Assembly (NCBI GenBank): GCA_018268995.1
Contig: JAFDVL010000004.1
Span: 1-64,000 of the forward strand
DNA from: Acidobacteriota bacterium
GTDB taxonomy: Bacteria; Acidobacteriota; Blastocatellia; RBC074
Direction of reading: 5' to 3'
DNA: 64,000 nucleotides
Positions 36,432 to 45,463 of this stretch are shown here, piece after piece (within the stretch, counting starts at the first letter, position 1; every line of letters starts with the position of its first letter). The notes beneath the pieces were generated by a model. The model was given only the letters and a program-made list of their open reading frames with translations, was not told the origin of the DNA and ran no database searches. The translations under genes were made by a program, and so were the position numbers.

Positions 36432-37106
36432 TCACCGAGTATTGGTGCGATCTGTTTCAAATACGGGGATGGTCATCTCCCGCTCAAATCGGATGCGTAA
36501 AATCGTCCCTGTTTGCAACTTGATGTCATTGCCTTTGGTCATCAACACGCCGCCAATCGCGCCCGCCCCAATGGCTCCGGCAGCACCGCCCAGTCCGCCG
36601 CCCGCCGCACCAATAATCATACCGCCCAGTCCGCCGATCCCCGCGCCGGTTCCGGCATTGCGCGCCGTGCGACCACCAGAGCGTCCGCCGCCCACTTTGC
36701 CCTCGCCATCTTTCGATTTCATCTTTTCGTCATTGGCAAAATCATCTATCGCCGTCACCGTGGTGGAGACTTTTTCGACGCCGTAAGGCATCAGCGCCTT
36801 GTCAAAAACAATCGTGATCGTCGCTTCTTTTTGCGGACGTTTGGCGGCCTGCACCTGCGTGACGCGACCAATAAATTCAGTGCCTCGCGCCATCACAACG
36901 CGACCATCTTCTGACCGGACAGGTTCGTGCAAAACGGCGCGCACTTCGTCGCCAACTTCGCTCAATTTGGAACTGAGCTGCGTTTGCAGAGAGAGTTTGG
37001 CAGTTTTCCCTTCGGCAATGACAGCATTTTCTGGTGTGCGTGATTGTGCAGCTGTTAGCCCGCTCAGAATCAGCAATAAAGATAGAAACGAAAAGATTGT
37101 TTTCAT
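36432..37106 (-). CDS. Exported protein with glycine-zipper segment, unknown
   Basis: 224 residues. Signal peptide ending LTAAQ, then a beta-rich domain (about 25-125) with KLSLQTQLSSKLSEVGDEV and RGTEFIGRVTQVQAA, which resembles the small barrel seen in TrbI/VirB10-like and related envelope proteins. A Gly-rich zipper (GIGGLGGMIIGAAGGGLGG, about 150-190) could insert in a membrane. The C-terminus LQTGTILRIRFEREM returns to the same fold. AGGAGT precedes the ATG at 37106. Last gene of the second sigma cassette. Confidence 0.65.
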   Translation of the reverse strand: MKTIFSFLSLLLILSGLTAAQSRTPENAVIAEGKTAKLSLQTQLSSKLSEVGDEVRAVLHEPVRSEDGRVVMARGTEFIGRVTQVQAAKRPQKEATITIVFDKALMPYGVEKVSTTVTAIDDFANDEKMKSKDGEGKVGGGRSGGRTARNAGTGAGIGGLGGMIIGAAGGGLGGAAGAIGAGAIGGVLMTKGNDIKLQTGTILRIRFEREMTIPVFETDRTNTR

Positions 37107-37144
37107 ACAACTCCTACTTTCTCTTCGAGGGTTAGACATCGGCG

Positions 37145-38068
37145 TTATTCTTCGTCTTCGTCCTGACGTTTTGGACCGCGCGGCCCCATCCCCCGTTGAT
37201 CTTCGGTAACGGTGTAATCAGCAGGGGGCTGAAAAAGGGATGATGCTGGCTCGTTGCGATTGATGTTCGTCAGCCGATAAATATGTTCGCCCAGGCGTGG
37301 ATCAAGATGTTTGCTTAAAATCACTTCCTGAAGCGCAGATGAATACCAACGCTCAGAAACGATTTCCAGCGGTTTTTCATTCCCGACTTGTCCCGCCGGA
37401 ATCGTGATGATCGTGCGCGTCCCTTCAGCTTCTACGCCTTCTATCATTTGCTTGCCAAGCGATTCTGTTTTTGACTCAAGGCCACCTTCGCGCTGTCGTG
37501 GAAATGGTGGCATTCCGCCCATCGGTGGCGGTGCGCCGCGAAAATTCATTTTGCGGGCCTTGAGATTTTTGGCATCCAGCATGTAGCTGACGCCTGCGAC
37601 CGGATCATCAATGAAAATCATTTGCGGGGCATCTGCCGCCGTCGCAAAGCCGCCGATGTTATTCAGCTTTTGTTCACGTCGCGTGCGGCCTTCTTTGTCG
37701 CGATACACCTGCGCCGTGGTCTTGCGCGTTGTCTTGCCGCCATCCATCAGCGGCTGGACGGATTCGGTTTCGGCCACTGCACTGTAGGGCGCGCCTTTGA
37801 CCAGTTTGTTATTAAAACGCATTTCCGAGGAGAGAAAACGGAAAGAAGCATCAGGCATAGGCCGCTGGCCTTGCGGGCGTGGCTGCTCGCCTTTGAAATC
37901 GGGCCGCTCACTTGGCGAAGGCTCGCGTCGCATTCCCGGCAAAAATCCTCCCGTGCCGGGCGGTGGGCCGCCTCGCTCCGGGCCGCGCCTTTGTGCGAAT
38001 GCAGCAATACCAACTACCTGAATGACAAGAATCAGGGCAATCATCCGAAATAAATATTTAGCTCTCAT
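37145..38068 (-). CDS. Secreted protein of the sigma/anti-sigma cassette (paralogue)
   Basis: 307 residues with a signal peptide ending AFAQ. A Pro/Gly/Arg-rich stretch (about 28-70) precedes the same domain as the protein at 11.2-12.0 kb: SSEMRFNNKLVKGAPYSAVAE, RDKEGRTRREQKLNN, MIFIDDPVAGVSYMLD, VEAEGTRTIITIPAGQVGNE, and LGEHIYRLTNINRNEP. Position in the operon (third after sigma and anti-sigma) is the same in both copies. Role unknown; possibly an envelope sensor or effector, by position only. Confidence 0.65.
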   Translation of the reverse strand: MRAKYLFRMIALILVIQVVGIAAFAQRRGPERGGPPPGTGGFLPGMRREPSPSERPDFKGEQPRPQGQRPMPDASFRFLSSEMRFNNKLVKGAPYSAVAETESVQPLMDGGKTTRKTTAQVYRDKEGRTRREQKLNNIGGFATAADAPQMIFIDDPVAGVSYMLDAKNLKARKMNFRGAPPPMGGMPPFPRQREGGLESKTESLGKQMIEGVEAEGTRTIITIPAGQVGNEKPLEIVSERWYSSALQEVILSKHLDPRLGEHIYRLTNINRNEPASSLFQPPADYTVTEDQRGMGPRGPKRQDEDEE

Positions 38069-38096
38069 AATTCAACCTTCGATCAAAAGGATCGTC

Positions 38097-38810
38097 TTAA
38101 CGAACAAAGCGGATGGCCAAAGCTAAGCCGTCGTCTCCCACAATCACATCCGCTTTTACAACTTCGCCCGTTTGCTCATTGTTAACGGGCAATCCCAAAG
38201 CCAACATCGCCGAACGTGGCATTTCAACGCGCACCACCTGACCACTTCGCTCGTCACTGTTCGCAACATAAGTTAAGGGCAGGTAATCCGTAGCAATTTC
38301 AGTGCTCTCTTCAGTGAGCACTGGCAGCGTGCGTTTTGTCCTGATGGAGGCAGCCAACTTCGTCCTCACTGCTGTTTTGTTTTTGGCAATTTGTGATGGC
38401 GCACTCATCTGGTTTGGAGTTTCAGGCAATGGCGCGGGCGGGGCAGTGACTTCAGGCGTAGGCTGCTGAACTTGTTGCTTCACAGCGACAGGCACAGGAG
38501 AAGACGAATTCAGCCAATACCATCCACCCAAAGCAATCAAGGCCACAGCAGTTGCGCCCAGCGCCCAGTTCCAGCCCCAGTTAGAAAGGAAACCAAGCGT
38601 CCAGCCCTGGTGTGTTTCTTTTTCGACAAATGCAGAAGCCCGCGGTTCCTGCTCGGCGGCAATGCGAGCAAGAAGCCGCGAGTATAAAAAGGGCGCGTTG
38701 GCCGCAGCGTTGATTTCCTGCTCGCTGGCCCTTGCTGTCTTGATCAGGTCAAAACAAAATTCATCCAATCCTACGTCTCGCTCTTCTGGTTGGTGAGTAA
38801 TCTTTTTCAT
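38097..38810 (-). CDS. Anti-sigma factor-like membrane protein (paralogue)
   Basis: 237 residues: cytoplasmic N-terminal helix region, one membrane segment (ALGATAVALIALGGWYWL, about 93-110) and a periplasmic part with DYLPLTYVANSD, QVVRVEMPRSAMLALGLPV and ADVIVGDDGLALAIRFV. These three motifs are shared with the protein at 12.0-12.7 kb. AGGTGG stands just before the ATG and the sigma stop is 11 bases upstream. Assigned as anti-sigma from topology and gene order. Confidence 0.7.
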   Translation of the reverse strand: MKKITHQPEERDVGLDEFCFDLIKTARASEQEINAAANAPFLYSRLLARIAAEQEPRASAFVEKETHQGWTLGFLSNWGWNWALGATAVALIALGGWYWLNSSSPVPVAVKQQVQQPTPEVTAPPAPLPETPNQMSAPSQIAKNKTAVRTKLAASIRTKRTLPVLTEESTEIATDYLPLTYVANSDERSGQVVRVEMPRSAMLALGLPVNNEQTGEVVKADVIVGDDGLALAIRFVR

Positions 38811-38821
38811 ATAGCCACCTG

Positions 38822-39424
38822 TTATCGAAATCGTTTCATCGCACGTTGCAAGTGCTTTCGTGCTTTATGGGTGCGCCCTTTGACCTTGGAAACTGACCAT
38901 CCCAGGAGTTCGCCAATTTCCACGACAGTCCATTCATCTTCGTAAAGCAAGGTCAGCGCCAAACGATCTTCGGGTTCGAGCCGTGAGAGTAATTTATTCG
39001 CCAAATCGCGCGAGACGGTACGCCGCTCAGCACTTGGGTCATCCCACATCGCTTCCAACAACGAAGCGGTCTCAGGCTCGCTTAAATCGCTAATCAGATT
39101 TTCATTGCGACGTTGCAATTTGCGCAATTCATCCAAACAAGTGTTCACTGTAATGCGCTTGAGCCAAGCGGCAAAAGAATGCGTTTGCCCGCCCTGATAC
39201 TGCCGCAAGGCCACGTAGGCCTGATAAAAACTCATTTGAATAACTTCTTCAATTTGTTCACGCCGGGGGAAAAACCGTCCGCCGATGGCGGCGACCATAC
39301 GTTTGTGCCGCAGGAACAATTCGCCAAAAGCGTCCTGATCGCCTGCGATAGCCGCAGTAACCAGTTCATCATCTCCTGTCTGGGTGTGTTCCAAAGCCGT
39401 CAGGACGGCAACAGTATAAGTCAT
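38822..39424 (-). CDS. ECF-type RNA polymerase sigma factor (paralogue)
   Basis: 200 residues. Region 2: AFGELFLRHKRMVAAIGGRFF and QMSFYQAYVALRQYQGGQ; region 4: LALTLLYEDEWTVVEIGELL and KVKGRTHKARKHL. Closely resembles the sigma factor at 12.7-13.2 kb and is followed by paralogous anti-sigma and secreted-protein genes, so the whole cassette has been duplicated. Its upstream neighbour is a Spy-like gene on the same strand. Confidence 0.92.
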   Translation of the reverse strand: MTYTVAVLTALEHTQTGDDELVTAAIAGDQDAFGELFLRHKRMVAAIGGRFFPRREQIEEVIQMSFYQAYVALRQYQGGQTHSFAAWLKRITVNTCLDELRKLQRRNENLISDLSEPETASLLEAMWDDPSAERRTVSRDLANKLLSRLEPEDRLALTLLYEDEWTVVEIGELLGWSVSKVKGRTHKARKHLQRAMKRFR

Positions 39425-39567
39425 TATTTGTTTAGTAAAGCTGGTTCACACATCCAATGCCGCACCAACGGCACTGAGGAACACGAAGCGCAATGCCGCA
39501 GAAATAAAAACTAAAGTTTCTGGCAATTGCGCTTCGTCGTGGAATTAAAAATCAAATAGCCACTCAA

Positions 39568-40059
39568 TTAGCGATGACCACCGCCACCCGCTAATGAGCC
39601 AAGAATTCGCAGAAATCCTTCGTCGCCGAATTTCGTTCTTAGCAATCCGGCCTGATCGCCATTGGTTTTCAAAAGAGCGATGACATCCAGTTTGAACTTC
39701 GCTTCAGCCTGCAAACGAGTGTTGGCAGCAGTCGCCTGCAAATTCGCGATCACTGCGGCCTGCGCATTGGCAGCGGCCTGATCGCCCGCTAAAATCGCGG
39801 CCTCGTACGCATCGTGTGCGGCTTGCAACGCATCACTTGGCCCATCGGGCTGGCCGTCCCGATAAGCTTGAATCAGCGTTTTCAATTGTTCTTCCTGCGT
39901 TGTCGTCAGCGCCAGTGCTCCAGCATCCGCCAGCGCTTTCTTGAGTCCTCGCAAAGGATCAGCAGAAGCTCCATGCCGTTGGGCCATTACTCCTGTCATC
40001 AATGAAAAAAACATGATCCCAACTGTCACCAGTGTAAAGTTCGCTTTTAATTGTTTCAC
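39568..40059 (-). CDS. Small periplasmic protein, possibly Spy/CpxP-like
   Basis: 163 residues. Signal peptide ending VMAQ, then a helical protein rich in Ala and Gln (LKKALADAGALALTTTQEEQLKTLIQAY...). The arrangement of amphipathic helices and the pattern L-T-Q-E-Q recall Spy/CpxP periplasmic chaperones, but the family motif is not clear. The GTG at 40059 is chosen because TAGGAGA lies just upstream; the longer upstream frame has no signal-peptide logic. Divergent from the MacB-type permease gene. Confidence 0.6.
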   Translation of the reverse strand: MKQLKANFTLVTVGIMFFSLMTGVMAQRHGASADPLRGLKKALADAGALALTTTQEEQLKTLIQAYRDGQPDGPSDALQAAHDAYEAAILAGDQAAANAQAAVIANLQATAANTRLQAEAKFKLDVIALLKTNGDQAGLLRTKFGDEGFLRILGSLAGGGGHR

Positions 40060-40384
40060 TTCTTTTCTCCTAAATTGTAATACCTGAAGAGTTTCCTGCC
40101 TGGTACAACGTCCTGCCTGGGGCCGTGGAGGAACGGCGTGCGCGGCATCCTGAATTTTCAAGAGAAAAGCTTTCCTCGCTGGTAAAGGCGTATGAAATTG
40201 AAACTTGGTTTTATCTTTTTCATTAGTTTTTTTAGCAGTCGGGCAGCAGATGCCTGAACAGCGAGCTCGCGTTGCCTGAAGAACCTTGCGAACCTACATT
40301 CCTGAATATTCGTATCTTTGCTACCATCTCTTTTCTTGAAACAACATCGAGCGGCGACAGATTCGATCACTGGCAAGAAGCGAT

Positions 40385-41659
40385 ATGAAAAACCTACACT
40401 ATTTGCACACCTGGCTCGAAAATGTCTGGATGGCATTGGACACGTTGCGAACGCACAAGTTACGTTCATTCTTAACCGTTCTCGGCGTCATTATCGGAAC
40501 GATGACCGTGATTGTCATCGCAGCGTTTGTATCGGGGATTGATGCACGCGTCGCCAAAGAAATTGAGTCCTTCGGAACAAATTCAATTTATGTTTATAAA
40601 TTTGATCCCGGCTTCAACTTTGCGCCCAGCTATGAAGAACGCACGCGCAAACCGCTCAGCTTTGATGACATGATGGCGATTCAAAACGAGTGCGCATCTG
40701 TGACGTATGTTGCCCCGATGATTTCCCCCGTGGATTTCACACAAGGGCCAATGGTCGAACGCGTCCATATCAAATACAAAGACACGCGAATGTCGAACGC
40801 CTCGGTACAGGCGACGATGCCAAGTTATTTCAAAATGGGGACGACTGAATTGGAAGAAGGTCGCTTTTTTAATGAAACCGACAACGCCAATCGGTCAGAT
40901 GTCGTTGTCATCGGCAATGATGTCGCCAACACGCTGTACCCCATGTTGAGCGCAATTGACAAAGAACTGACCATCAATGGCAGGCAATATCGCGTCATCG
41001 GCGTTTTGCGCAAACGCGAAACCTTTCTGGTCGGAGCCGAAGACCCAAACAACGAAAACAAAGCAGTTTATCTGCCCTACGCGTCGCTGATGAAGGTGTA
41101 TCCAAACCTTGAAGACAATTTCATCATGGCGCAGGCCGCTCCTGGTCGGCTGAATGAAGCTGTTGAAGAAATTCGTCAGGTGCTGCGCAAACGTCGCAAA
41201 GTGCCGTACAGCGCGCCTGACAGCTTTGGGATTTCAACCGCCGACAACATCGTCAGCCAATTCAAATCCATCACAGGCGGTGTGTTTTTATTGATGGTCG
41301 CTATTTCCAGCGTTGGGCTTTTGGTCGGCGGCATCGGCGTGATGAATATCATGCTGGTGTCGGTGACGGAACGCACCAAAGAGATCGGCGTCCGCAAGGC
41401 TATCGGAGCCAAGCGCCGCGATATTATTTCGCAATTCCTTGTGGAAGCAGCCACCTTGACAGGATTGGGTGGATTGCTTGGCATTTTATTTGGCTGGGGG
41501 GTTGCGGAAATTGTGAAGCTGGTTATGCCCACGTTTGTACCTTTGTGGGCACCAATTACCGGATTTGTGGTGTCAGTCGCACTCGGTGTTGGCTTTGGCT
41601 TATGGCCTGCCTGGAAAGCCGCCAGACTTGATCCTATCGAGGCTTTACGTTATGAATAG
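40385..41659 (+). CDS. ABC transporter permease, MacB/FtsX family
   Basis: 424 residues with the same plan as the permease at 4.5 kb: THKLRSFLTVLGVIIGTMTV near the N-terminus, a periplasmic core domain, and C-terminal helices with MNIMLVSVTERTKEIGVRKAIGA, ending DPIEALRYE. No ATPase gene is adjacent. The following genes encode an ECF sigma factor and its anti-sigma, so it may belong to an envelope-response locus, though an intervening 73 bases leaves co-transcription uncertain. Confidence 0.9.
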   Translation: MKNLHYLHTWLENVWMALDTLRTHKLRSFLTVLGVIIGTMTVIVIAAFVSGIDARVAKEIESFGTNSIYVYKFDPGFNFAPSYEERTRKPLSFDDMMAIQNECASVTYVAPMISPVDFTQGPMVERVHIKYKDTRMSNASVQATMPSYFKMGTTELEEGRFFNETDNANRSDVVVIGNDVANTLYPMLSAIDKELTINGRQYRVIGVLRKRETFLVGAEDPNNENKAVYLPYASLMKVYPNLEDNFIMAQAAPGRLNEAVEEIRQVLRKRRKVPYSAPDSFGISTADNIVSQFKSITGGVFLLMVAISSVGLLVGGIGVMNIMLVSVTERTKEIGVRKAIGAKRRDIISQFLVEAATLTGLGGLLGILFGWGVAEIVKLVMPTFVPLWAPITGFVVSVALGVGFGLWPAWKAARLDPIEALRYE

Positions 41660-41732
41660 TTCTTCCAATAATATTTCTTGGATTTCACACATCTAATGAC
41701 CGTTCATAACCGTAATTAACCATGAGGCTGGC

Positions 41733-42329
41733 GTGAAGGACGCAAATTTATCGAATCTGCCCCAATTCGATGCGGCGGATGAATCACAACTGATCAGGCG
41801 GCTGCAAGCGCGCGATCAGGCGGCGATGAATGCGCTGTATGAGCGTTATGCCAATGTGGTGTATGCAGTGGCCATTCGGATCGTCGGGCAAACAGCCGAG
41901 GCTGAAGATGTGGTCGTGGATTGTTTTTGGCAAGTGTGGCAACAGGCAGCAAATTACGATACGTCACGCGGACAATTGCGAACATGGATTGTCACCATTG
42001 CCCGCAGTCGCGCGTTGGATCGTTTGCGAGCGATGCGTCGCGCACCGGTTGTAAGTGTTGAAGATGAGTTGCTTCGGGTCGCAGAAGCCAAAGCGACAGA
42101 TAACCCGGAACAGGAAACCTGGTTGTCACAACAGTCGGCGCAAATTCATCGGGCTTTGGCAACCCTACCGCGAGAACAGCGTCAGGCATTGGCATTGGCG
42201 TATTATCGCGGCCTTTCCCAGTCGGAAATTGCCGAACAACTTGGCGAACCCCTGGGAACAATCAAAACCAGAATCCGGCTGGGAATGATGAAGCTACGCG
42301 AGCAGCTTCAATCACTACGAACGCCTTAA
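41733..42329 (+). CDS. ECF-type RNA polymerase sigma factor (SigK-like)
   Basis: 198 residues with a GTG start and GAGG upstream. Region 2: MNALYERYANVVYAVAIRIVG, DVVVDCFWQVWQQA; region 4: LALAYYRGLSQSEIAEQL and GTIKTRIRLGMMKLRE. The next gene is an RskA-type anti-sigma factor, the usual partner of SigK-like sigma factors. Different subfamily from the two other sigma genes in this window. Confidence 0.92.
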   Translation: MKDANLSNLPQFDAADESQLIRRLQARDQAAMNALYERYANVVYAVAIRIVGQTAEAEDVVVDCFWQVWQQAANYDTSRGQLRTWIVTIARSRALDRLRAMRRAPVVSVEDELLRVAEAKATDNPEQETWLSQQSAQIHRALATLPREQRQALALAYYRGLSQSEIAEQLGEPLGTIKTRIRLGMMKLREQLQSLRTP

Positions 42330-42383
42330 TTTTCGCTGAGACAGCAGGCAGATTGCCAAAGGTTTTAGCACATAGCAAAAGAA

Positions 42384-43205
42384 ATGGACGGGGACAAGTT
42401 TACAGAACTAGCTGCACTACACGCCATCAATGCGCTGGACGGCGAAGAACTGCAAATGTTTGAGCAGTACCTTCGCACGGCATCAGAGGCTGAACGACGT
42501 GAGTTGCAGGAATTGAAGGACGTTTGGGCAACATTGCCTTTGGCCTTGCCGCCAACCGTCCCACCAAGCCATCTCAAAGCGCGTTTGATGGATCGTATTA
42601 GTGAGGAAGTTACAGGCCAGGATGCTTCGCCCAAAGTCGTCGAATTTTCGTTGCGGCAAAAATCTCGTGGCTTGTTTGGCTTTTTTTCCTGGCAACCAGC
42701 TTTCGGATTGCTCACGGCAGCCACATTTCTGCTGGCGATCACCAGCGGTATGCTGTTATGGCATAGCAGCCGCGTGGCGCGCGAACGCGATCAACTGGCG
42801 CAACAGGTCGCCGAATTGTCGCGCCTGAACATTGCCACGCAAAAACAGCTGGATGATTTGGTCACACAAACGACCAAATTCATTTCTCTTTCCGGCAAAG
42901 AAGCGCCCACAGCCAACGCCAAAGTTTTCTGGGATACAACACGCAACGAATGGGTTGTGTATATTTTTAATCTGCCTGCGGCTCCGCCTGATAAGGACTA
43001 TCAGCTTTGGTATGTCACCAGCGACCAGCAAAAAATCAGCGCGAAGGTCTTCGGAACTGATGCAAAAGGTCGGACGGAATTGCGGATTGCGCTGCCGCAA
43101 AATGTCGCCCCGCGTCTGGCAGCAACAGCAGTAACATTGGAACCCAAAGGCGGTTCCGCCCAACCAACCAGCGGGCTTTATCTTGTCGGCGCGATTGGAG
43201 CATAG
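42384..43205 (+). CDS. Anti-sigma K factor (RskA family)
   Basis: 273 residues. Cytoplasmic N-terminal zinc-less anti-sigma domain (ELAALHAINALDGEELQMFE), one membrane helix (about 113-130), a short coiled coil (RDQLAQQVAELSRLN), and the RskA periplasmic domain with VFWDTTRNEWVVYIFNLP, KDYQLWYVTSD, and GLYLVGAIGA at the end. In mycobacteria RskA releases SigK after regulated proteolysis. It follows the sigma gene by 54 bases. Confidence 0.9.
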   Translation: MDGDKFTELAALHAINALDGEELQMFEQYLRTASEAERRELQELKDVWATLPLALPPTVPPSHLKARLMDRISEEVTGQDASPKVVEFSLRQKSRGLFGFFSWQPAFGLLTAATFLLAITSGMLLWHSSRVARERDQLAQQVAELSRLNIATQKQLDDLVTQTTKFISLSGKEAPTANAKVFWDTTRNEWVVYIFNLPAAPPDKDYQLWYVTSDQQKISAKVFGTDAKGRTELRIALPQNVAPRLAATAVTLEPKGGSAQPTSGLYLVGAIGA

Positions 43206-43308
43206 AATCGTCAGGCGGATCGTCAGGCGATAAGCCCGCTTGCGCTCGCGCTTCCTGCCAGTTAACATCTTTTCCTTCCTGAAAAATTCAATTCGGAATC
43301 ATCGCCTT

Positions 43309-45138
43309 ATGAAAAATTTTGAAGTAACCCCCGTGCAAATTTTCCGGTCAACGCTTTGCCTGTTTGCCCTGTTCAGCTTATCAGTGCTGTCAGTTGCGCA
43401 AACCAAAGAGGATCAGGCCAAGCCTGCTGCTGCGCAAACAACGCAAATGGCGCAAGAACAAAAAAAGCTACCGCTGAGCGAGCGGAAGACTGTCACGCTT
43501 GGGGATTTGAATATTGAAATCACAACCGACACCCGCATCATCGCAACGATGGCGGCGCTGAATGCCGCAGGATTTGATTTTGAACCTGGTAATCGCGCGC
43601 TTGCACCACTCCGCCAACAATTGCGCGAAGATTTGAAAAATATCAATCCCAGCCTGGCGCGTCGCCTGCACGATCATTTCACCAAGCATAGTCAAGGCCG
43701 CAACGACGCTTCGGCGGTAGCCCCCTATCTGAGCCTGGCGCTAACATTAACAGCCCCCCCAACTTTTTCTATTGATACCCCAGTAGACAAATTGCCGGAA
43801 GACGTGCGCGAAATTACGGATTTCGCTTTGCTCCTCGAAGAATTCTATCGCGACACTAAATTCAGCACGCTCATGCCGAAATACAAGCAAGCGCATGACC
43901 TCGCAATGAAATCGTACGCAGTCTCGACCGCGAGCGCGGCAGCCAATGTTATCCAGTATTTGCACACTGAACCGATTTTGGAGTTGCCGCCTGCCTATGT
44001 GCCACGTGTCCTGGCAGGAGGAAGAATCGCGAATGAAGGAGTCAAAGCCCAGAATCGTGTGCGCCGATTTGTGGTGATGCCGGATTTACTCAATGCGTCC
44101 AACGCTGTGAACCTGCGTGTAGTGCGCGACACATATTACGTGTTCCTCGGCGCGAACGTTGACCCACACACGGCCATCCGCCGTGCCTTCTTGCGCTTCA
44201 CGATTGATCCGCTGGTAGATCGCGGCATTCGAGAAGTAGCCGAAATCGGCCCAGACCTCCGCAAACTTCGTGACAGTCGCGGGGAGAAGCTTGCGCCCGA
44301 ATATAAAAACAGTAACGCGTATTTTCTGATTGCTGACTCAATCACGCGCGCCGTTGACGTTCGGCTGGAAAGCCTGGAAAACATGCTGGTACGCAAGTTC
44401 GACAGCGATAAGGCTTTTGTGAAGGCATTGGAAGAGGAAAACGAGCGGGCGATTTATGAACTGAGCTTTGCGTATGATCGCGGCGCAGTGCTGGCGTATC
44501 ACTTTTATGACCAAATGAAGCAAGCAGAAAATGTCGGCATTGATGCCAAACAATATCTGCTCAGCTTGTTGCAAAACATCAAATTCGACCTTGAAGCCGC
44601 GCGTTTGAATGACTACGCCCAGCGCATCGAACGATACAAAACGACCCGTGAAATGGCCGCCAAAACGTCTCCTGACTTATCCGCCGCCATCTCCAATGCG
44701 GATCAAGCCATCATTACCAAGCTCAATGAAGCGGATCGTCTCATTCGGGCAGAGCAATACAACGAAGCGCGCACGATCCTCAAGGAGGTGTTGCAGCAAA
44801 AGTCGAATAATGCTCGCGCATTTTTTGGCTTGGCCGAAATCGGCAGCAAGAGCGCAGCCAGGATGAAGCCCGAAGAACAATCGCGCCGCGATGAAGAACT
44901 CTATGCTGCAATTCAGTATTACAAGGACGCCGCCGACAACGCTTCGCAGGAAACGGAAAAATGGCTGATTCAACGCAGCTACGTCGCTGCCGCCAGAATC
45001 CTGGATTTTCTGGGGCAAGGCGATGATGCCATCGCCGCCTACAATCTGGCAGTCAAACTTGGCGACATCCCCAATGGCGCTTATCAAGAGGCAGTCAAAG
45101 CATTGAAGGACAAAGAAACGGCGAAACAAAAGCCATAA
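43309..45138 (+). CDS. Exported protein with C-terminal TPR-like repeats, unknown
   Basis: 609 residues with a signal peptide ending SVAQ. The middle has no family I recognise. The C-terminal 150 residues are helical with TPR-like spacing (ADRLIRAEQYNEARTILKEV, ARAFFGLAEIG, ARILDFLGQGDDAIAAYNLA). It starts about 100 bases after the RskA gene on the same strand and may be under the same sigma. A 'DARLEV' type protease motif or HExxH was looked for and not found. Confidence 0.6.
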   Translation: MKNFEVTPVQIFRSTLCLFALFSLSVLSVAQTKEDQAKPAAAQTTQMAQEQKKLPLSERKTVTLGDLNIEITTDTRIIATMAALNAAGFDFEPGNRALAPLRQQLREDLKNINPSLARRLHDHFTKHSQGRNDASAVAPYLSLALTLTAPPTFSIDTPVDKLPEDVREITDFALLLEEFYRDTKFSTLMPKYKQAHDLAMKSYAVSTASAAANVIQYLHTEPILELPPAYVPRVLAGGRIANEGVKAQNRVRRFVVMPDLLNASNAVNLRVVRDTYYVFLGANVDPHTAIRRAFLRFTIDPLVDRGIREVAEIGPDLRKLRDSRGEKLAPEYKNSNAYFLIADSITRAVDVRLESLENMLVRKFDSDKAFVKALEEENERAIYELSFAYDRGAVLAYHFYDQMKQAENVGIDAKQYLLSLLQNIKFDLEAARLNDYAQRIERYKTTREMAAKTSPDLSAAISNADQAIITKLNEADRLIRAEQYNEARTILKEVLQQKSNNARAFFGLAEIGSKSAARMKPEEQSRRDEELYAAIQYYKDAADNASQETEKWLIQRSYVAAARILDFLGQGDDAIAAYNLAVKLGDIPNGAYQEAVKALKDKETAKQKP

Positions 45139-45177
45139 AATTTTTCAATGATTTTGTCAGTTTGATTAGGTTAACTC

Positions 45178-45206
45178 TTGACGAGATTCGCAAAAGCGTT
45201 GTACCC
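45178..45206 (+). promoter_or_regulatory. Candidate promoter of the SAM-riboswitch operon
   Basis: TTGACG at 45178-45183, 17 bases, then a weak -10 (GTACCC). Transcription would begin a few bases before the first aptamer. The -10 is poor, so this is tentative. Confidence 0.3.
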
Positions 45207-45224
45207 TCCGACTTCGAGTTAGTA

Positions 45225-45276
<52 letters not shown>

Positions 45277-45298
45277 AAGCCAAAAAGATTCTGAGACT

Positions 45299-45330
45299 GG
45301 CCTCGTGCTAAAAAAAGCGCGAGGCCTTTT
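45299..45330 (+). terminator. Terminator after aptamer 1
   Basis: GGCCTCGTGC (45299-45308) pairs with GCGCGAGGCC (45317-45326) with one wobble, followed by TTTT. It lies 23 bases after the first aptamer. Confidence 0.8.
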
Positions 45331-45359
45331 GAGTTTCTGGCCTGTATTTGAAAAGTTCA

Positions 45360-45407
45360 AGTGGTGATTTAAGCAAATTGCTCCACTCTAAAAATAGCTA
45401 AAGAGCC
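45360..45407 (+). ncRNA. SAM-II-type riboswitch aptamer 2 (tandem)
   Basis: P1 AGTGG (45360-45364) with CCACT (45383-45387), UGAUUUAA, UUGC, A-rich linker, AGCUAAA and a final GAGCC. The loop GC after UGAUUUAA can pair with GC of GAGCC; compared with aptamer 1 (GGC with GCC) the pseudoknot strands have changed together. The P1 closing pair also covaries, CG in aptamer 1 and AU here. Only about 30 bases separate it from the first terminator, so both aptamers are on one transcript. Confidence 0.75.
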
Positions 45408-45419
45408 TGAGAAACGACG

Positions 45420-45457
45420 AGCCTCACGCAACTTTAGCGTGAGGCTTTTTGCTTTTT
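45420..45457 (+). terminator. Terminator after aptamer 2, directly before the SDR start
   Basis: AGCCTCACGC pairs perfectly with GCGTGAGGCT (45437-45446) across seven bases, followed by TTTTGCTTTTT. The SDR ATG is only seven bases further on, so this stem would stop transcripts before the operon or block ribosome entry. Confidence 0.88.
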
Positions 45458-45463
45458 CAGAAA

